Positions 1 to 8,166 are shown, numbered from the stretch's first letter. The stretch is DNA of 64,000 bases from [Muricauda] lutisoli (nom. illeg.) (GCF_017313105.1 NZ_JAFLND010000003.1:634424-698423); one strand, 5' to 3'. Notes: a model not told the origin generated them from the letters alone. Made by a program: numbers and translations.

Positions 1-1296
1 TGTATTTGTGACCTGGAAGTCCTGTCCAGTTTGGGACACTGATATTCCCGTGCTCGCAGAAACCGTCTGGTTTTCATTTGTGGGGTCTGAATCCCCGTCA
101 CGGATATCCACAAGTGCGTTCGTACCTCCGGATATGGCGACCTCCACTGTTTGGTTCGGTGTTCCCGCGCCTCCAATGCTGAGGTTCTGACTGTCGGTAT
201 TGTCCAGGTAACCGCTGAGGTCGACTGGCGTCGCAGTCGGGTCGTCGCTGATACTCAACTGGTCGCTTGCCAGGCTCAGGCTCTGGAGTTCGTTGGTTGG
301 ATTAATGTCTAGGTCTGCTGCTTCGGATGCGGTAATTGCTCCTTCCAAATATTGAAGGTTTACCGCATCTAACGGATTTGTTGGGTCAGCAACATTAACC
401 ATATTTTGATTGCCTAAATCCACAGGTGCTCCCGCGGCCCCGAACCCACTCAACGGAATGGTTGCTTTGTCGAGTTTGGCATTGGTGATGGCAGCATCCG
501 CAATGTCCTCTGTTAAAATGGTGCCATTGAATATTTCATCAGTAGTTACCGCACCTGTGGCAATCTCAAAAGCTGTAATTCCTCCTTCGGAAACATCCAA
601 GGTATACGGAATGTCTTCTCCATTTCCGGATCGGATCAAAGTGGCATCGGTGGCATCGAAAACTTCATTCCCTATAATGCTGTCTTTTTCGGTAATCCCC
701 AATACCGATTCGTTGACCAAGGTCCATTGGGTACCGTTCCATTGGAAAATGTCCCCGGCCTGTCCACTCGTGGCATCGGCAAACTTGCCAATGGTTACGG
801 ATTTTGGAGCCAGCAATCCCGTGGTAATGGATGTCGGCTGTATTTTTGAATCCCCATTAATGGATTGTGTCACGATATTGGCTCCGGTGATCTGTCCTAC
901 CTCAAAATTGTAATTAACGCTACCGTCCGGATTGGTCGTTGGGGTAATTACCACTGTGCTGTCCCTGGCTTGTGGATTCAGTAGTCTTAAATAATCGGCC
1001 CTGGTGCTTACGGTAAACGAATTGTCCAGTTCGTCGCAGATGTTTACCCATACCGTTCCGTTGTAATAATGCAGGCACTCTTGGTCGGTATTGTACACCA
1101 TGGCACCGGGCAATGGGTCGATCAGGCTCATTTGGGCATCGGTAACCCTGGTGATGACCAATACGCGGGTAGTGCTTTCCAGTTCGAGTACGGAGGCGGG
1201 GTCCAGGTTTTGCGGGTTGTTCCCGATTTTTACCTGTCCGCTGATGCTGTTGATCATGAGTAGGCCAATGATCAAGGTGACAATTGAAGTTTTCAC
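1..1296 (-). CDS. Large secreted beta-repeat surface protein, 5' part only
   Basis: An open frame of 432 codons runs from a GTG at 1296 off the left edge without a stop. The first residues (MKTSIVTLIIGLL..) form a Sec signal peptide ending near SISGQ. A short conserved N-terminal segment (VLELESTTRVLVI, then YNTDQECLHYYNGTVWVNIC) is typical of Flavobacteriia surface proteins. Beyond residue ~330 it enters Asp/Ser/Thr-rich strands of the LSLASDQLSI / VDLSGYLDNTDSQ type, which in this family repeat many times. GTG is chosen because it gives a clean signal peptide and lies 23 bp below a -7 box. The function is unknown; exported adhesin or filament-like roles are inference. The frame has no ATG near its start and no stop inside the window, so it is easily missed. 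Confidence 0.8.
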   Translation of the reverse strand, partial: MKTSIVTLIIGLLMINSISGQVKIGNNPQNLDPASVLELESTTRVLVITRVTDAQMSLIDPLPGAMVYNTDQECLHYYNGTVWVNICDELDNSFTVSTRADYLRLLNPQARDSTVVITPTTNPDGSVNYNFEVGQITGANIVTQSINGDSKIQPTSITTGLLAPKSVTIGKFADATSGQAGDIFQWNGTQWTLVNESVLGITEKDSIIGNEVFDATDATLIRSGNGEDIPYTLDVSEGGITAFEIATGAVTTDEIFNGTILTEDIADAAITNAKLDKATIPLSGFGAAGAPVDLGNQNMVNVADPTNPLDAVNLQYLEGAITASEAADLDINPTNELQSLSLASDQLSISDDPTATPVDLSGYLDNTDSQNLSIGGAGTPNQTVEVAISGGTNALVDIRDGDSDPTNENQTVSASTGISVSQTGQDFQVTNT

Positions 1297-1319
1297 AGTG
1301 TTTGTTATTTGAGGATTTC

Positions 1320-1327
1320 CAAACGTA
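1320..1327 (-). promoter_or_regulatory. -7 box (TACGTTTG) for the surface protein gene
   Basis: This is a perfect match to the Bacteroidota housekeeping -7 element TAnnTTTG on the minus strand, 23 bp above the GTG start at 1296. A TTG lies 24 bp further upstream, slightly beyond the usual 17-23 spacing for the -33 element. Confidence 0.5.
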
Positions 1328-1412
1328 AAAAACAAAACTAACCTTATGTTTCAATATTTTTAATAAATACCGTCAAAACACGTAATTAGAGGGTGAATGG
1401 AATTCCCTTTGG

Positions 1413-1420
1413 TATATTTG
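1413..1420 (+). promoter_or_regulatory. -7 box (TATATTTG) for the 1510 gene
   Basis: A perfect TAnnTTTG lies 89 bp before the ATG at 1510. It sits inside the longer in-frame extension that would start at 1393, which argues for the 1510 start. No good -33 TTG is seen. Confidence 0.45.
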
Positions 1421-1509
1421 TAGGGTACAGAATTAACAAAAGTTTAGAACGCCTTAATTTTTTTTATCGCCTCCAAGGGTTTTCTTTAACTTGTGCTAAA
1501 TACATTGAA

Positions 1510-2250
1510 ATGAAAAATATATTTTTGATAGTGTTCTCTTTGCTTGTGTCCGGCTGGTCCATGGCACAGGATACCCGCCAAATGCTCAGGGGAAAGGTGC
1601 TTTACCGGAGTTCGAACGTACCTAACGAGAACGTTATCAATTCTACCAGCGGAATAGCTACCATAACCGACGAAAACGGAGAATTTATGATCCGCGTAAA
1701 AGATGGGGATCAGTTGGTGTTTACCGCGGTAAACTATCAATTGGAGGTGGTTGAAATTACGCCCGAAATTTTAGCGAACAACCGCTTGGTGGTGGAAGTG
1801 GATGAAAAGGTACAGGAACTGGACGAAGTGGTGGTGACCCCGGAAAACCAAGAGAGGTTTCTGCAGGTAAAGAACGAGGATTTCAAGGAATTCAATTATG
1901 AAATAGATCGGGGTACGGAGGTCGAGAATATCGCCAATTCCAGAATTACCCGGGGGATGAAGGACGGAATCAATTTTGTAAACATATTCAAGGCTTTGTT
2001 CAAATCGCAAGAGGTCAATGGGCAACAAAGGGCACCGCTTAAGGTGAGCGAAGTTCTCAGGCATGTTTACGATGATGAGTTCTTTGTAGTGGACCTTAGA
2101 CTACCACAGGACAAAATAGATGCATTTCTTTTGTATTGTGATGATAAAATACCTTCGCAGACCTTGCTCAAAAAAGAAAACGAATTCCAACTGATCGATT
2201 TTTTGGTCACCCAAAGCAAGGAGTATCTGGCAACCTTGAATGAGGAATGA
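1510..2250 (+). CDS. Exported carboxypeptidase-like regulatory domain protein (first of pair)
   Basis: This 246-aa protein has a signal peptide (MKNIFLIVFSLLVSGWSMAQ). A CarboxypepD_reg-like beta-sandwich spans residues ~24-95 (LRGKVLYRSSNVPNENVINS..DENGEFMIRV), followed by the LDEVVVTPEN motif and a C-terminal domain with KIDAFLLYCDD. The frame stays open to 1393, but the ATG at 1510 gives the signal peptide and lies below a -7 box. Its last four bases overlap the next gene (ATGA), so the two are probably translationally coupled. The beta-sandwich resembles the plug-proximal domain of TonB-dependent receptors, but no barrel follows. It is probably periplasmic or outer-membrane associated; its job is unknown. 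Confidence 0.8.
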   Translation: MKNIFLIVFSLLVSGWSMAQDTRQMLRGKVLYRSSNVPNENVINSTSGIATITDENGEFMIRVKDGDQLVFTAVNYQLEVVEITPEILANNRLVVEVDEKVQELDEVVVTPENQERFLQVKNEDFKEFNYEIDRGTEVENIANSRITRGMKDGINFVNIFKALFKSQEVNGQQRAPLKVSEVLRHVYDDEFFVVDLRLPQDKIDAFLLYCDDKIPSQTLLKKENEFQLIDFLVTQSKEYLATLNEE

Positions 2251-3056
2251 AAAAAATCTTTTTTGCATTGATAGTTTTTGCCACCCAATGGGCTCTTGCC
2301 CAAGATGGAAGTGTCAAAACATTGCAAGGAAGAGTAACGAGCCCTGATAAGGATGTTGTAGGGGTCGTGGTACAAAATAGCACTACAAATGATGCTGTGA
2401 TCACCGATTTTGAGGGGAACTTTTCAATCCGTGTCCGGGTCAATGACACCTTGGTGTTTTCCGCAGTTCATTTTTTAAAGAAATCTTTGCCCGTCACCGA
2501 AGCATTGTACCAGTCCAGCTTTATTCAAGTGCCCATGCAGGAGTTCGTGAACCAATTGAAGGAAGTGGTGGTAAGACCCTACGATTTAACAGGGGATTTA
2601 AGTAAGGATATCGATAGGGTCACCTTGGAAAAGGATGTGAGCGCCGAAGCCCTAAAATTGCCGAATGCCCACCAAAGTATACCTACGCAAAGTGAAAGAA
2701 GGTTACAGGAAGCTTCCAGCATGAGCGTAATGGGTGGAGGTGGCATTGGTGGAGCGGGAGGAGCCCTTAGTCTTAATCCAATAATCAATGCGATTACCGG
2801 TCGCACCAAAATGCTCAAAAACCGGGTGAAGATTGAAAGTACCTATGCTCAAACACAACAGGTACAAAGCTTTTATGCCGATTCCCTGTTTTTGACCACG
2901 TTAAAAATCCCCTTGGAAAAAATTGATGATTTTATGTATTTCTGCGAAGTGGATGAAAAGTTTCAGGCAGCGTTAGCCTCTAAGGATAAATTAAGAATAT
3001 GGGATGTCATGTTGCAGAAAAGCAGAGCTTATCGCGAAAACAACGATTTGGATTGA
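2247..3056 (+). CDS. Exported carboxypeptidase-like regulatory domain protein (second of pair)
   Basis: This 269-aa paralogue of the preceding gene begins in its stop codon (ATGA overlap). It has a signal peptide ending ..WALAQ, then a CarboxypepD_reg-like domain at residues ~26-100 (LQGRVTSPDKDVVGV..DFEGNFSIRV) with LKEVVVRPYD. A Gly-rich linker (MSVMGGGGIGGAGG) follows near residue 160. The C-terminal domain carries IPLEKIDDFMYFCE, matching LPQDKIDAFLLYCD in its neighbour. The shared N- and C-terminal domains indicate a tandem duplication with divergence of the middle part. The function is not known. Confidence 0.8.
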   Translation: MKKIFFALIVFATQWALAQDGSVKTLQGRVTSPDKDVVGVVVQNSTTNDAVITDFEGNFSIRVRVNDTLVFSAVHFLKKSLPVTEALYQSSFIQVPMQEFVNQLKEVVVRPYDLTGDLSKDIDRVTLEKDVSAEALKLPNAHQSIPTQSERRLQEASSMSVMGGGGIGGAGGALSLNPIINAITGRTKMLKNRVKIESTYAQTQQVQSFYADSLFLTTLKIPLEKIDDFMYFCEVDEKFQAALASKDKLRIWDVMLQKSRAYRENNDLD

Positions 3057-3092
3057 TTTTTCAGGAGTCAGGAGTTGAAGGTTTGGAACCGC

Positions 3093-3120
3093 TGTCTTAT
3101 TGGGCGCAGTCGAAATGTCC
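3093..3120 (+). repeat. Free copy of a short palindromic-family repeat unit
   Basis: The intergenic sequence starts TGTC and contains GGGCGCAGTCGA. It aligns base for base with 59136-59161 and with the complement of 63639-63666 around the core GCRCAGTCGA. It resembles dispersed REP-like elements common in Flavobacteriaceae, from general knowledge. The gap 3057-3200 holds nothing else that I can call. Confidence 0.5.
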
Positions 3121-3200
3121 CGAAAAAATAGTTTGGCAGGTAAATTGCAGAACGTATGCTAAAACTGTAACATTGTTGCACAATTAAAGTCTTATTGAAC

Positions 3201-3719
3201 ATGATGAAACTAAAAAAAGCAAAACTCTGGGTGCTACCTTTGGTAATTCTACTGTTTTTTTCTTTCTCATCCGCCCATAAATTCTATGTAAGCGTCACCA
3301 ATATTTCCTATTCGGAGGACGATAAAGCTTTCCAGATTACCAGTCGGGTTTTTATAGATGACCTCGATAAGCTTCTCAAGGAACGGTACGGTATAGAGAC
3401 CAAGTTGGCCACTCCAAAGGAATCCGAGATTGCGGACGAATACATCGAGAAATATTTCAGGACCAAATTTGTGGTGGAATTTGATGGGGAAATCGTACCA
3501 TATAATTTTTTGGGGAAACGCTACGATACCGACGTGGTCATCTGTTACCTGGAAATCCCCGATGTGGACTTATCAAAAATAAAAACCATGTCCGTACAGA
3601 ACGAAGTGCTCACTGATTTGTTCGATGAACAGAAAAATGTGGTCCATGTAAAATGGAAGGGCAACAAAAAAAGTTTTGTGTTGATCAGGGAGAACAATAA
3701 AGGAATGTTAAACTTATGA
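3201..3719 (+). CDS. DUF6702 family exported protein
   Basis: This 172-aa protein has an N-terminal signal or membrane segment (KLWVLPLVILLFFSFSSAH) followed by the conserved KFYVSVTNISY start of the mature domain. Further on are FIDDLDKLLKERYG and a C-terminal HVKWKGNKKSFVL strand. The length fits the DUF6702 family. A TTG six bases upstream is in frame, but the ATG at 3201 (or the one at 3204) is more likely. It precedes an M1 peptidase gene by 60 bp, an order that recurs in Flavobacteriaceae from general knowledge and suggests a linked but unknown envelope role. Confidence 0.75.
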   Translation: MMKLKKAKLWVLPLVILLFFSFSSAHKFYVSVTNISYSEDDKAFQITSRVFIDDLDKLLKERYGIETKLATPKESEIADEYIEKYFRTKFVVEFDGEIVPYNFLGKRYDTDVVICYLEIPDVDLSKIKTMSVQNEVLTDLFDEQKNVVHVKWKGNKKSFVLIRENNKGMLNL

Positions 3720-3779
3720 CCTATTCTTAACATTTGGTTAAAATATGTTATTTTTCACCGTTATAAAATCAGATAGAAA

Positions 3780-6092
3780 ATGAACAGAATCAAGTATTGC
3801 TTTGCTTCCGTGTTGTTCCTTTTTGGAGCCGTGGTTATGGCACAAGAGGGAGACGTTAAAGAAGAGCGGGAGCCCGGACATTACAACCAGAGTAAATTTA
3901 AACAATTGTACGAGGAGTTTTCCTCACCAAACACATACCGGTCCGCTTCTGGGGCACCCGGTCCAGATTATTATCAACAACAGGCGGATTACGTGATGGA
4001 TATTCACCTGGATGATAAAAATGCGAAAATCAATGGGGAAGAGACCATTACATATCATAACAATTCGCCGGACGATCTAGAGTTTCTTTGGGTACAGTTA
4101 GATCAAAATGTACGTGCCAAGGATTCCAAGTCACCACTTCGTAACGGAAATGGTGTAAATATTGCCTATACCGCCGGTAATTTTGCCGAGACCTATATCA
4201 CTGAGCCATTTGATGGTGGTTTTAATATTGAATCGGTAACCGATAGCAGTGGAAAACCATTGTCCTATACCATCAATCAGACCATGATGCGTATCAATAT
4301 CCCACAACCGCTTAAAAGTGGTGAGAAAATTTCGTTCGATATAAAGTGGTGGTACAATATCCCTGATCACACGGTAAACAGAGCCCGCTCTGGATACGAG
4401 TATTTTCCAGAAGACGGTAACCGTGCCTATGTAATTGCCCAGTTTTTCCCAAGAATGGCTGTGTACAGCGATGTGGAAGGATGGCAAAACCATCAGTTCT
4501 GGGGAAGTGGAGAGTTCGCATTGCCATTCGGTAACTACGACGTGAGCATTACCGTTCCTGCAGACCACGTATTGGATGCGACGGGTGAGCTTCAAAACCG
4601 TGACGATGTATTCTCTAGAGATATGATGAAGCGTTACAAGCAGGCCAAAAAATCTTATGATAAGCCTGTGATCATTGTAACACAAGAAGAAGCAGAAGCT
4701 GCGGAAAAAGGATTTTCCACAGATACCAAAACCTGGAAGTTTAAGGCAACCAACGTTAGGGATTATGCATTTGCCACTTCCAGAAAGTTTATTTGGGACA
4801 TGCAAGCCGTTAAAATCGGAAACAAAGATGTAATGGCAGTTTCGCTTTATCCAAAAGAAGGTAACCCACTTTGGGAGGAAATGTCCACCAAAGCCGTGGC
4901 ACAGACCTTGGAAACGTATTCCAAACACACGTTTGATTACCCTTACCACAAAGCAATCTCCGTACATGCTAAAAACCAAGGCATGGAGTATCCGATGATT
5001 TGTTGGAACTATGGTCGTCCAAACGAGGATGGTACCTACTCCGATAGAGTTAAGTATGGTATGATCAGTGTGATCATCCACGAGGTTGGTCACAACTTCT
5101 TCCCAATGATCGTAAACTCCGATGAACGTCAGTGGGGATGGATGGACGAAGGTTTGGATACGTTTATGCAGTACTTGGCCGAGCAAGAGTTTGGAAAAAA
5201 CAACCCTGAGGTTATCGCTCCAAACGAAAAGTACCCTTCAAGAAGAGGTGACCCAGCTAAGATTGTTCCTTATATGGCAGGTGATCAAAGCTATATTTCA
5301 CCCATTATGTCCAACCCGGAAAATGTATATCAGCTTGGACCAAATGCCTACGCAAAACCAGCTACTGCTCTTAACATTCTTAGAGAGACGGTAATGGGAG
5401 AAGAATTGTTTGACCATGCTTTTAAAACCTATGCGCAACGTTGGATGTTCAAACACCCGACCCCAGAAGATTTCTTCCGTACCATGGAAGATGCTTCCGC
5501 TGTGGATTTGGATTGGTACTGGAGAGGATGGTTCTACACTACCGATTATGTGGATATTGGCGTAAAAGGAGTTAAAAAATACTACGTGTCCAACAAGCCT
5601 ACCAAGGAAATGGAAAAATACATGGCTGACAGAAACCTTACCGAGGCCGACCTTCCGCCTTTGGTTTATTTGGCCGAAGAAGACAGTGAGGATTTTGCTC
5701 CCGAGCTAAAAGGTAAATCACCGACCGAAACTTCCCAGAACCTTAAGGAGTTTATGATGGACAACATGACCGAGGCTCAAAGAGCTCAGGTTAAAGAGCC
5801 AAAGTATTTCTATGAAATCACTTTTGATAAGCCAGGAGGTATTCCAATGCCATTGATAGTGGAGTACACCTATGCCGATGGTACTACCGAGAGCGTTACG
5901 TATCCTCCTGAAATTTGGAGAAAGAATGATGCTGAGGTAAAAAGAGTGATGGCCACGGAAAAAGAATTGGTTGGAATCGTGGTGGATCCAAAATTGGAAA
6001 CAGCCGATATTGATACGACCAACAATTCTTGGCCCAAGAAAGAAGAGAAGTCTGACTTTGATAAGTTCAAGGAGAACATCAAAGGAAAATAG
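3780..6092 (+). CDS. M1 family zinc metallopeptidase, exported
   Basis: This 770-aa protein has a signal peptide ending ..VVMAQ. Residues ~60-290 form the N-terminal beta-saddle of M1 enzymes. The catalytic gluzincin motif HEVGHNFFPMIVNSDERQWG is followed by WMDEGLDTF, so the two zinc His, the catalytic Glu and the downstream zinc-ligand Glu are all present. MEYP just before them takes the place of the GAMEN exopeptidase loop. The C-terminal third is helical and strand-rich, without a recognisable sorting domain. It probably trims peptides in the periplasm or outside the cell. A rho-independent terminator follows at 6115. Confidence 0.9.
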   Translation: MNRIKYCFASVLFLFGAVVMAQEGDVKEEREPGHYNQSKFKQLYEEFSSPNTYRSASGAPGPDYYQQQADYVMDIHLDDKNAKINGEETITYHNNSPDDLEFLWVQLDQNVRAKDSKSPLRNGNGVNIAYTAGNFAETYITEPFDGGFNIESVTDSSGKPLSYTINQTMMRINIPQPLKSGEKISFDIKWWYNIPDHTVNRARSGYEYFPEDGNRAYVIAQFFPRMAVYSDVEGWQNHQFWGSGEFALPFGNYDVSITVPADHVLDATGELQNRDDVFSRDMMKRYKQAKKSYDKPVIIVTQEEAEAAEKGFSTDTKTWKFKATNVRDYAFATSRKFIWDMQAVKIGNKDVMAVSLYPKEGNPLWEEMSTKAVAQTLETYSKHTFDYPYHKAISVHAKNQGMEYPMICWNYGRPNEDGTYSDRVKYGMISVIIHEVGHNFFPMIVNSDERQWGWMDEGLDTFMQYLAEQEFGKNNPEVIAPNEKYPSRRGDPAKIVPYMAGDQSYISPIMSNPENVYQLGPNAYAKPATALNILRETVMGEELFDHAFKTYAQRWMFKHPTPEDFFRTMEDASAVDLDWYWRGWFYTTDYVDIGVKGVKKYYVSNKPTKEMEKYMADRNLTEADLPPLVYLAEEDSEDFAPELKGKSPTETSQNLKEFMMDNMTEAQRAQVKEPKYFYEITFDKPGGIPMPLIVEYTYADGTTESVTYPPEIWRKNDAEVKRVMATEKELVGIVVDPKLETADIDTTNNSWPKKEEKSDFDKFKENIKGK

Positions 6093-6114
6093 TAAAAGAA
6101 AAAACTATGTTAAG

Positions 6115-6142
6115 AGCCTCGTGATTTCACGGGGCTTTTTTT
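6115..6142 (+). terminator. Rho-independent terminator after the M1 peptidase gene
   Basis: The 9-bp stem AGCCTCGTG / CACGGGGCT (one G-T pair) has an ATTT loop and is followed by seven T's. It ends 33 bp before the tatA ATG and argues against the upstream ATG at 6146 as the tatA start. Confidence 0.85.
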
Positions 6143-6163
6143 ATTTTGAACCCAATATCTGAT

Positions 6164-6171
6164 TATATTTG
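6164..6171 (+). promoter_or_regulatory. -7 box (TATATTTG) four bases before the tatA ATG
   Basis: A perfect TAnnTTTG is followed by TGCC and the ATG at 6176. A TTTG at 6145-6148 lies 15 bp upstream as a possible, slightly close -33 element. Initiation about seven bases below the box would give a leaderless message. Confidence 0.55.
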
Positions 6172-6175
6172 TGCC

Positions 6176-6448
6176 ATGCAATTTCTATTTATAAGCGGAG
6201 CCGAGATTTTTTTCATCCTATTCATTGTAGTGATGGTGTTTGGTGCAGATAAGATTCCTGGAATAGCCAGGGGGCTCGGCAAAGGAATGCGCCAACTTAA
6301 GGACGCTACCGACGATATTAAACGCGAAATCCAGAAGACTGCGGATGTGGATACCGACTTCACCAAGAACATCCGTAAGGAAATCGATGATGTGAAAAAG
6401 AATGTAGACGAAGTTTCCGGCTCCATCAAAAGAGACCTCAATAAGTAA
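6176..6448 (+). CDS. tatA: Sec-independent protein translocase TatA/TatE-type subunit
   Basis: This 90-aa protein has one short N-terminal membrane helix (FLFISGAEIFFILFIVVMV), the conserved FGADKIPGIARGLGKG amphipathic hinge and a charged helical tail (KREIQKTADVDTD..). This is the standard TatA architecture for folded-protein export. The frame is open to 6146, but that start lies next to a terminator T-tract; the ATG at 6176 fits TatA lengths. It is followed after seven bases by the PAP2 gene, probably in one transcript. The twin-arginine protein at 35668 is a plausible client. Confidence 0.9.
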   Translation: MQFLFISGAEIFFILFIVVMVFGADKIPGIARGLGKGMRQLKDATDDIKREIQKTADVDTDFTKNIRKEIDDVKKNVDEVSGSIKRDLNK

Positions 6449-6455
6449 GATTCCG

Positions 6456-7028
6456 ATGTTGGAAAAATTGCTCAAATGGGATAGGGACACTTTTGTTTAT
6501 CTCAATGGATTGGGCATAGAGGATTATGATGTTTTTTGGTCCACGGTCACCAATATCTCTACCTGGATTCCCCTTTTTATCCTATTCTTGGTATTGTTTT
6601 TTCTCAAATTCCCCAGAAAGGTGGCACTCCACATGTTTTTTACCGTGCTCGCGTTGGCCATTTTTATCACAGTTGTTACGCATTTCACCAAAATATCGGT
6701 AGCTAGGTTGCGCCCTAATAATACCGAAGAAATCAATACCCTGATCCGTATCTTAAAAACTCCAACGGACTATAGTTTTTTTTCAGGACATGCCTCCAGT
6801 TCGTTTTCCATAACCATGTTGGTATTTTTGTTTCTGCGCCGTAAAGTAAAATGGGCGGCACTGTTTTTTATTTGGCCTATCTTATTTGCCATGAGCCGTA
6901 TTTACGTGGGTGTGCATTTTCCGTTGGACATTATTGTGGGTATGGTGGTAGGTTTGTTTTCCGGATGGCTTTTTTATGTTCTGTACCGGAGCTTTATAGC
7001 ACCCTACTCAGTGTCAGTCCGTCCCTAA
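6456..7028 (+). CDS. PAP2 family membrane phosphatase
   Basis: This 190-aa protein has about five membrane helices. The acid-phosphatase signature appears as KISVARLRPN, then FFSGHASSSFS and SRIYVGVHFPLDIIVG, which supplies the Arg/His residues of the three conserved motifs. Such enzymes remove phosphate from lipid phosphates, for example undecaprenyl diphosphate or phosphatidic acid; the substrate cannot be read from sequence. The gene starts seven bases after tatA, and its last 35 bases overlap the convergent O-methyltransferase gene. Confidence 0.85.
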   Translation: MLEKLLKWDRDTFVYLNGLGIEDYDVFWSTVTNISTWIPLFILFLVLFFLKFPRKVALHMFFTVLALAIFITVVTHFTKISVARLRPNNTEEINTLIRILKTPTDYSFFSGHASSSFSITMLVFLFLRRKVKWAALFFIWPILFAMSRIYVGVHFPLDIIVGMVVGLFSGWLFYVLYRSFIAPYSVSVRP

Positions 7029-7635
7029 TGGGCAACAATACTGTTTCCACTCTAGGGTCTTCTTTTAATTTTTTATTGTACTCAAGCAATGCCGCGGTTG
7101 CTTTATCTGACTTTTGTAAAGGCTCCACCACTTTCCCGGACCAAAGCACATTGTCGGACAGAATAATACTGCCTGGTTTGGTTTTTTTGATCACAGCTTC
7201 AAAATAGGCATCGTAGTTCACCTTTTGCGCATCAATAAAAACAAGGTCAAAAGTACGGTTTAAGCTGGGAGCAATATCCAACGCGTCCCCAACGTGTTGA
7301 ATGATTTGGTTTCCATAACCGCTTTTATCAAAATATTTACGTTGCATTTGATGGAGTTCCTCGTTTACCTCAATGGTGTGGAGTTCCCCGTTTTTTTTAA
7401 GTCCTTCCGCCAAACATAGGGCCGAATAGCCTGTGTAAGTGCCGATTTCCAAAATATATTTGGGGTTGATGATCTTGGAGAGCATGCTCAACACCCGACC
7501 CTGAAAATGCCCTGTGATCATTCGGGGCTGTACCACTTTTAAGTGCGTTTCTCGGGTCAGTTCTTGCAACAATTCGGGTTCATCCTCCGAACTATTGGCA
7601 ATGTAACTCTCCAAAATGGGCGATAGGAAATGCAT
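6994..7635 (-). CDS. SAM-dependent O-methyltransferase
   Basis: This 213-aa class I methyltransferase of the catechol/caffeoyl-CoA type has the SAM-binding motif ILEIGTYTGYSALCLAEGL, an acidic strand HTIEVNEEL, and the metal-binding region FDLVFIDAQKVNYDAYFE followed by SIILSDNVLWSGKV. The ATG at 7635 is chosen over an in-frame TTG at 7698 because a perfect -7 box lies 13 bp above it. Its 3' end overlaps the PAP2 gene by 35 bases on the opposite strand. The acceptor is unknown. Confidence 0.88.
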   Translation of the reverse strand: MHFLSPILESYIANSSEDEPELLQELTRETHLKVVQPRMITGHFQGRVLSMLSKIINPKYILEIGTYTGYSALCLAEGLKKNGELHTIEVNEELHQMQRKYFDKSGYGNQIIQHVGDALDIAPSLNRTFDLVFIDAQKVNYDAYFEAVIKKTKPGSIILSDNVLWSGKVVEPLQKSDKATAALLEYNKKLKEDPRVETVLLPIRDGLTLSRVL

Positions 7636-7648
7636 GATATATTTTTCG

Positions 7649-7656
7649 CAAAAATA
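7649..7656 (-). promoter_or_regulatory. -7 box (TATTTTTG) for the O-methyltransferase gene
   Basis: A perfect TAnnTTTG lies 13 bp before the ATG at 7635, inside the alternative longer frame, so it supports the shorter start. Confidence 0.5.
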
Positions 7657-7701
7657 TAGAAAAGAACTACATTGGAACAGTTGATAAACCAAAAGCATTC
7701 C

Positions 7702-8166
7702 ATGGCATTACCAAAGGTGAACATAAGAACGGCAACACTGGAAGATCTTCCCGTATTGCTGAATTTTGAACAGGAAATCATAAAGGCTGAACGACCTTTT
7801 GATGTTACCATAAAAGAAGGGCCCATCAGCTACTACGATATTGGCGAAATGATCCAAGACCCTAAAGCTCATGTGGTGGTGGCGGAAACAGAGGGGAAGA
7901 TAGTTGCTTCGGGCTATGCCATTCCCAAAAGAGCGAGACATTATCTGGACCATGAGCTGTATGCCTATCTTGGTTTTATGTATACGGACGAGGGTTTTAG
8001 GGGGAAGGGTATCAATGCCCTAATTGTTGACGAACTTAAGCAATGGTCCCAACAAGAGGGATACAAGGAAATCAGATTGACTGTTTACAACGAAAATCTG
8101 CCCGCTATCAAGGCTTATGAAAAAGTGGGTTTTAAAAAGCATATCATCGAAATGCGTTTAGAGTAA
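7702..8166 (+). CDS. GNAT family N-acetyltransferase
   Basis: This 154-aa single GNAT domain has an N-terminal strand-helix (NIRTATLEDLPVLLNFEQE), the acetyl-CoA pyrophosphate loop GFMYTDEGFRGKGINALIVD (the R/Q-x-x-G-x-G/A element) and C-terminal NENLPAIKAYEKVGFKKH. The ATG at 7702 is preferred to the in-frame TTG at 7672. It is divergent from the O-methyltransferase gene across 66 bp. The substrate is unknown. Confidence 0.85.
   Translation: MALPKVNIRTATLEDLPVLLNFEQEIIKAERPFDVTIKEGPISYYDIGEMIQDPKAHVVVAETEGKIVASGYAIPKRARHYLDHELYAYLGFMYTDEGFRGKGINALIVDELKQWSQQEGYKEIRLTVYNENLPAIKAYEKVGFKKHIIEMRLE

Noticed and set aside
920..1354. A 144-codon minus-strand frame rich in His, Arg and Gln
   Set aside because: It is a shadow. 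The neighbouring frame on the same strand carries a signal peptide, a -7 box and an uninterrupted reading to the window edge.
4131..5186. A 351-codon antisense frame inside the M1 peptidase gene
   Set aside because: The plus strand has a full M1 domain with its zinc motif. The antisense product shows no recognisable domain and is rich in His, Ile and Val runs typical of reversed coding sequence.
6146..6175. Longer tatA start at 6146
   Set aside because: It adds ten residues before the membrane helix, abuts the terminator T-tract and includes the -7 box.
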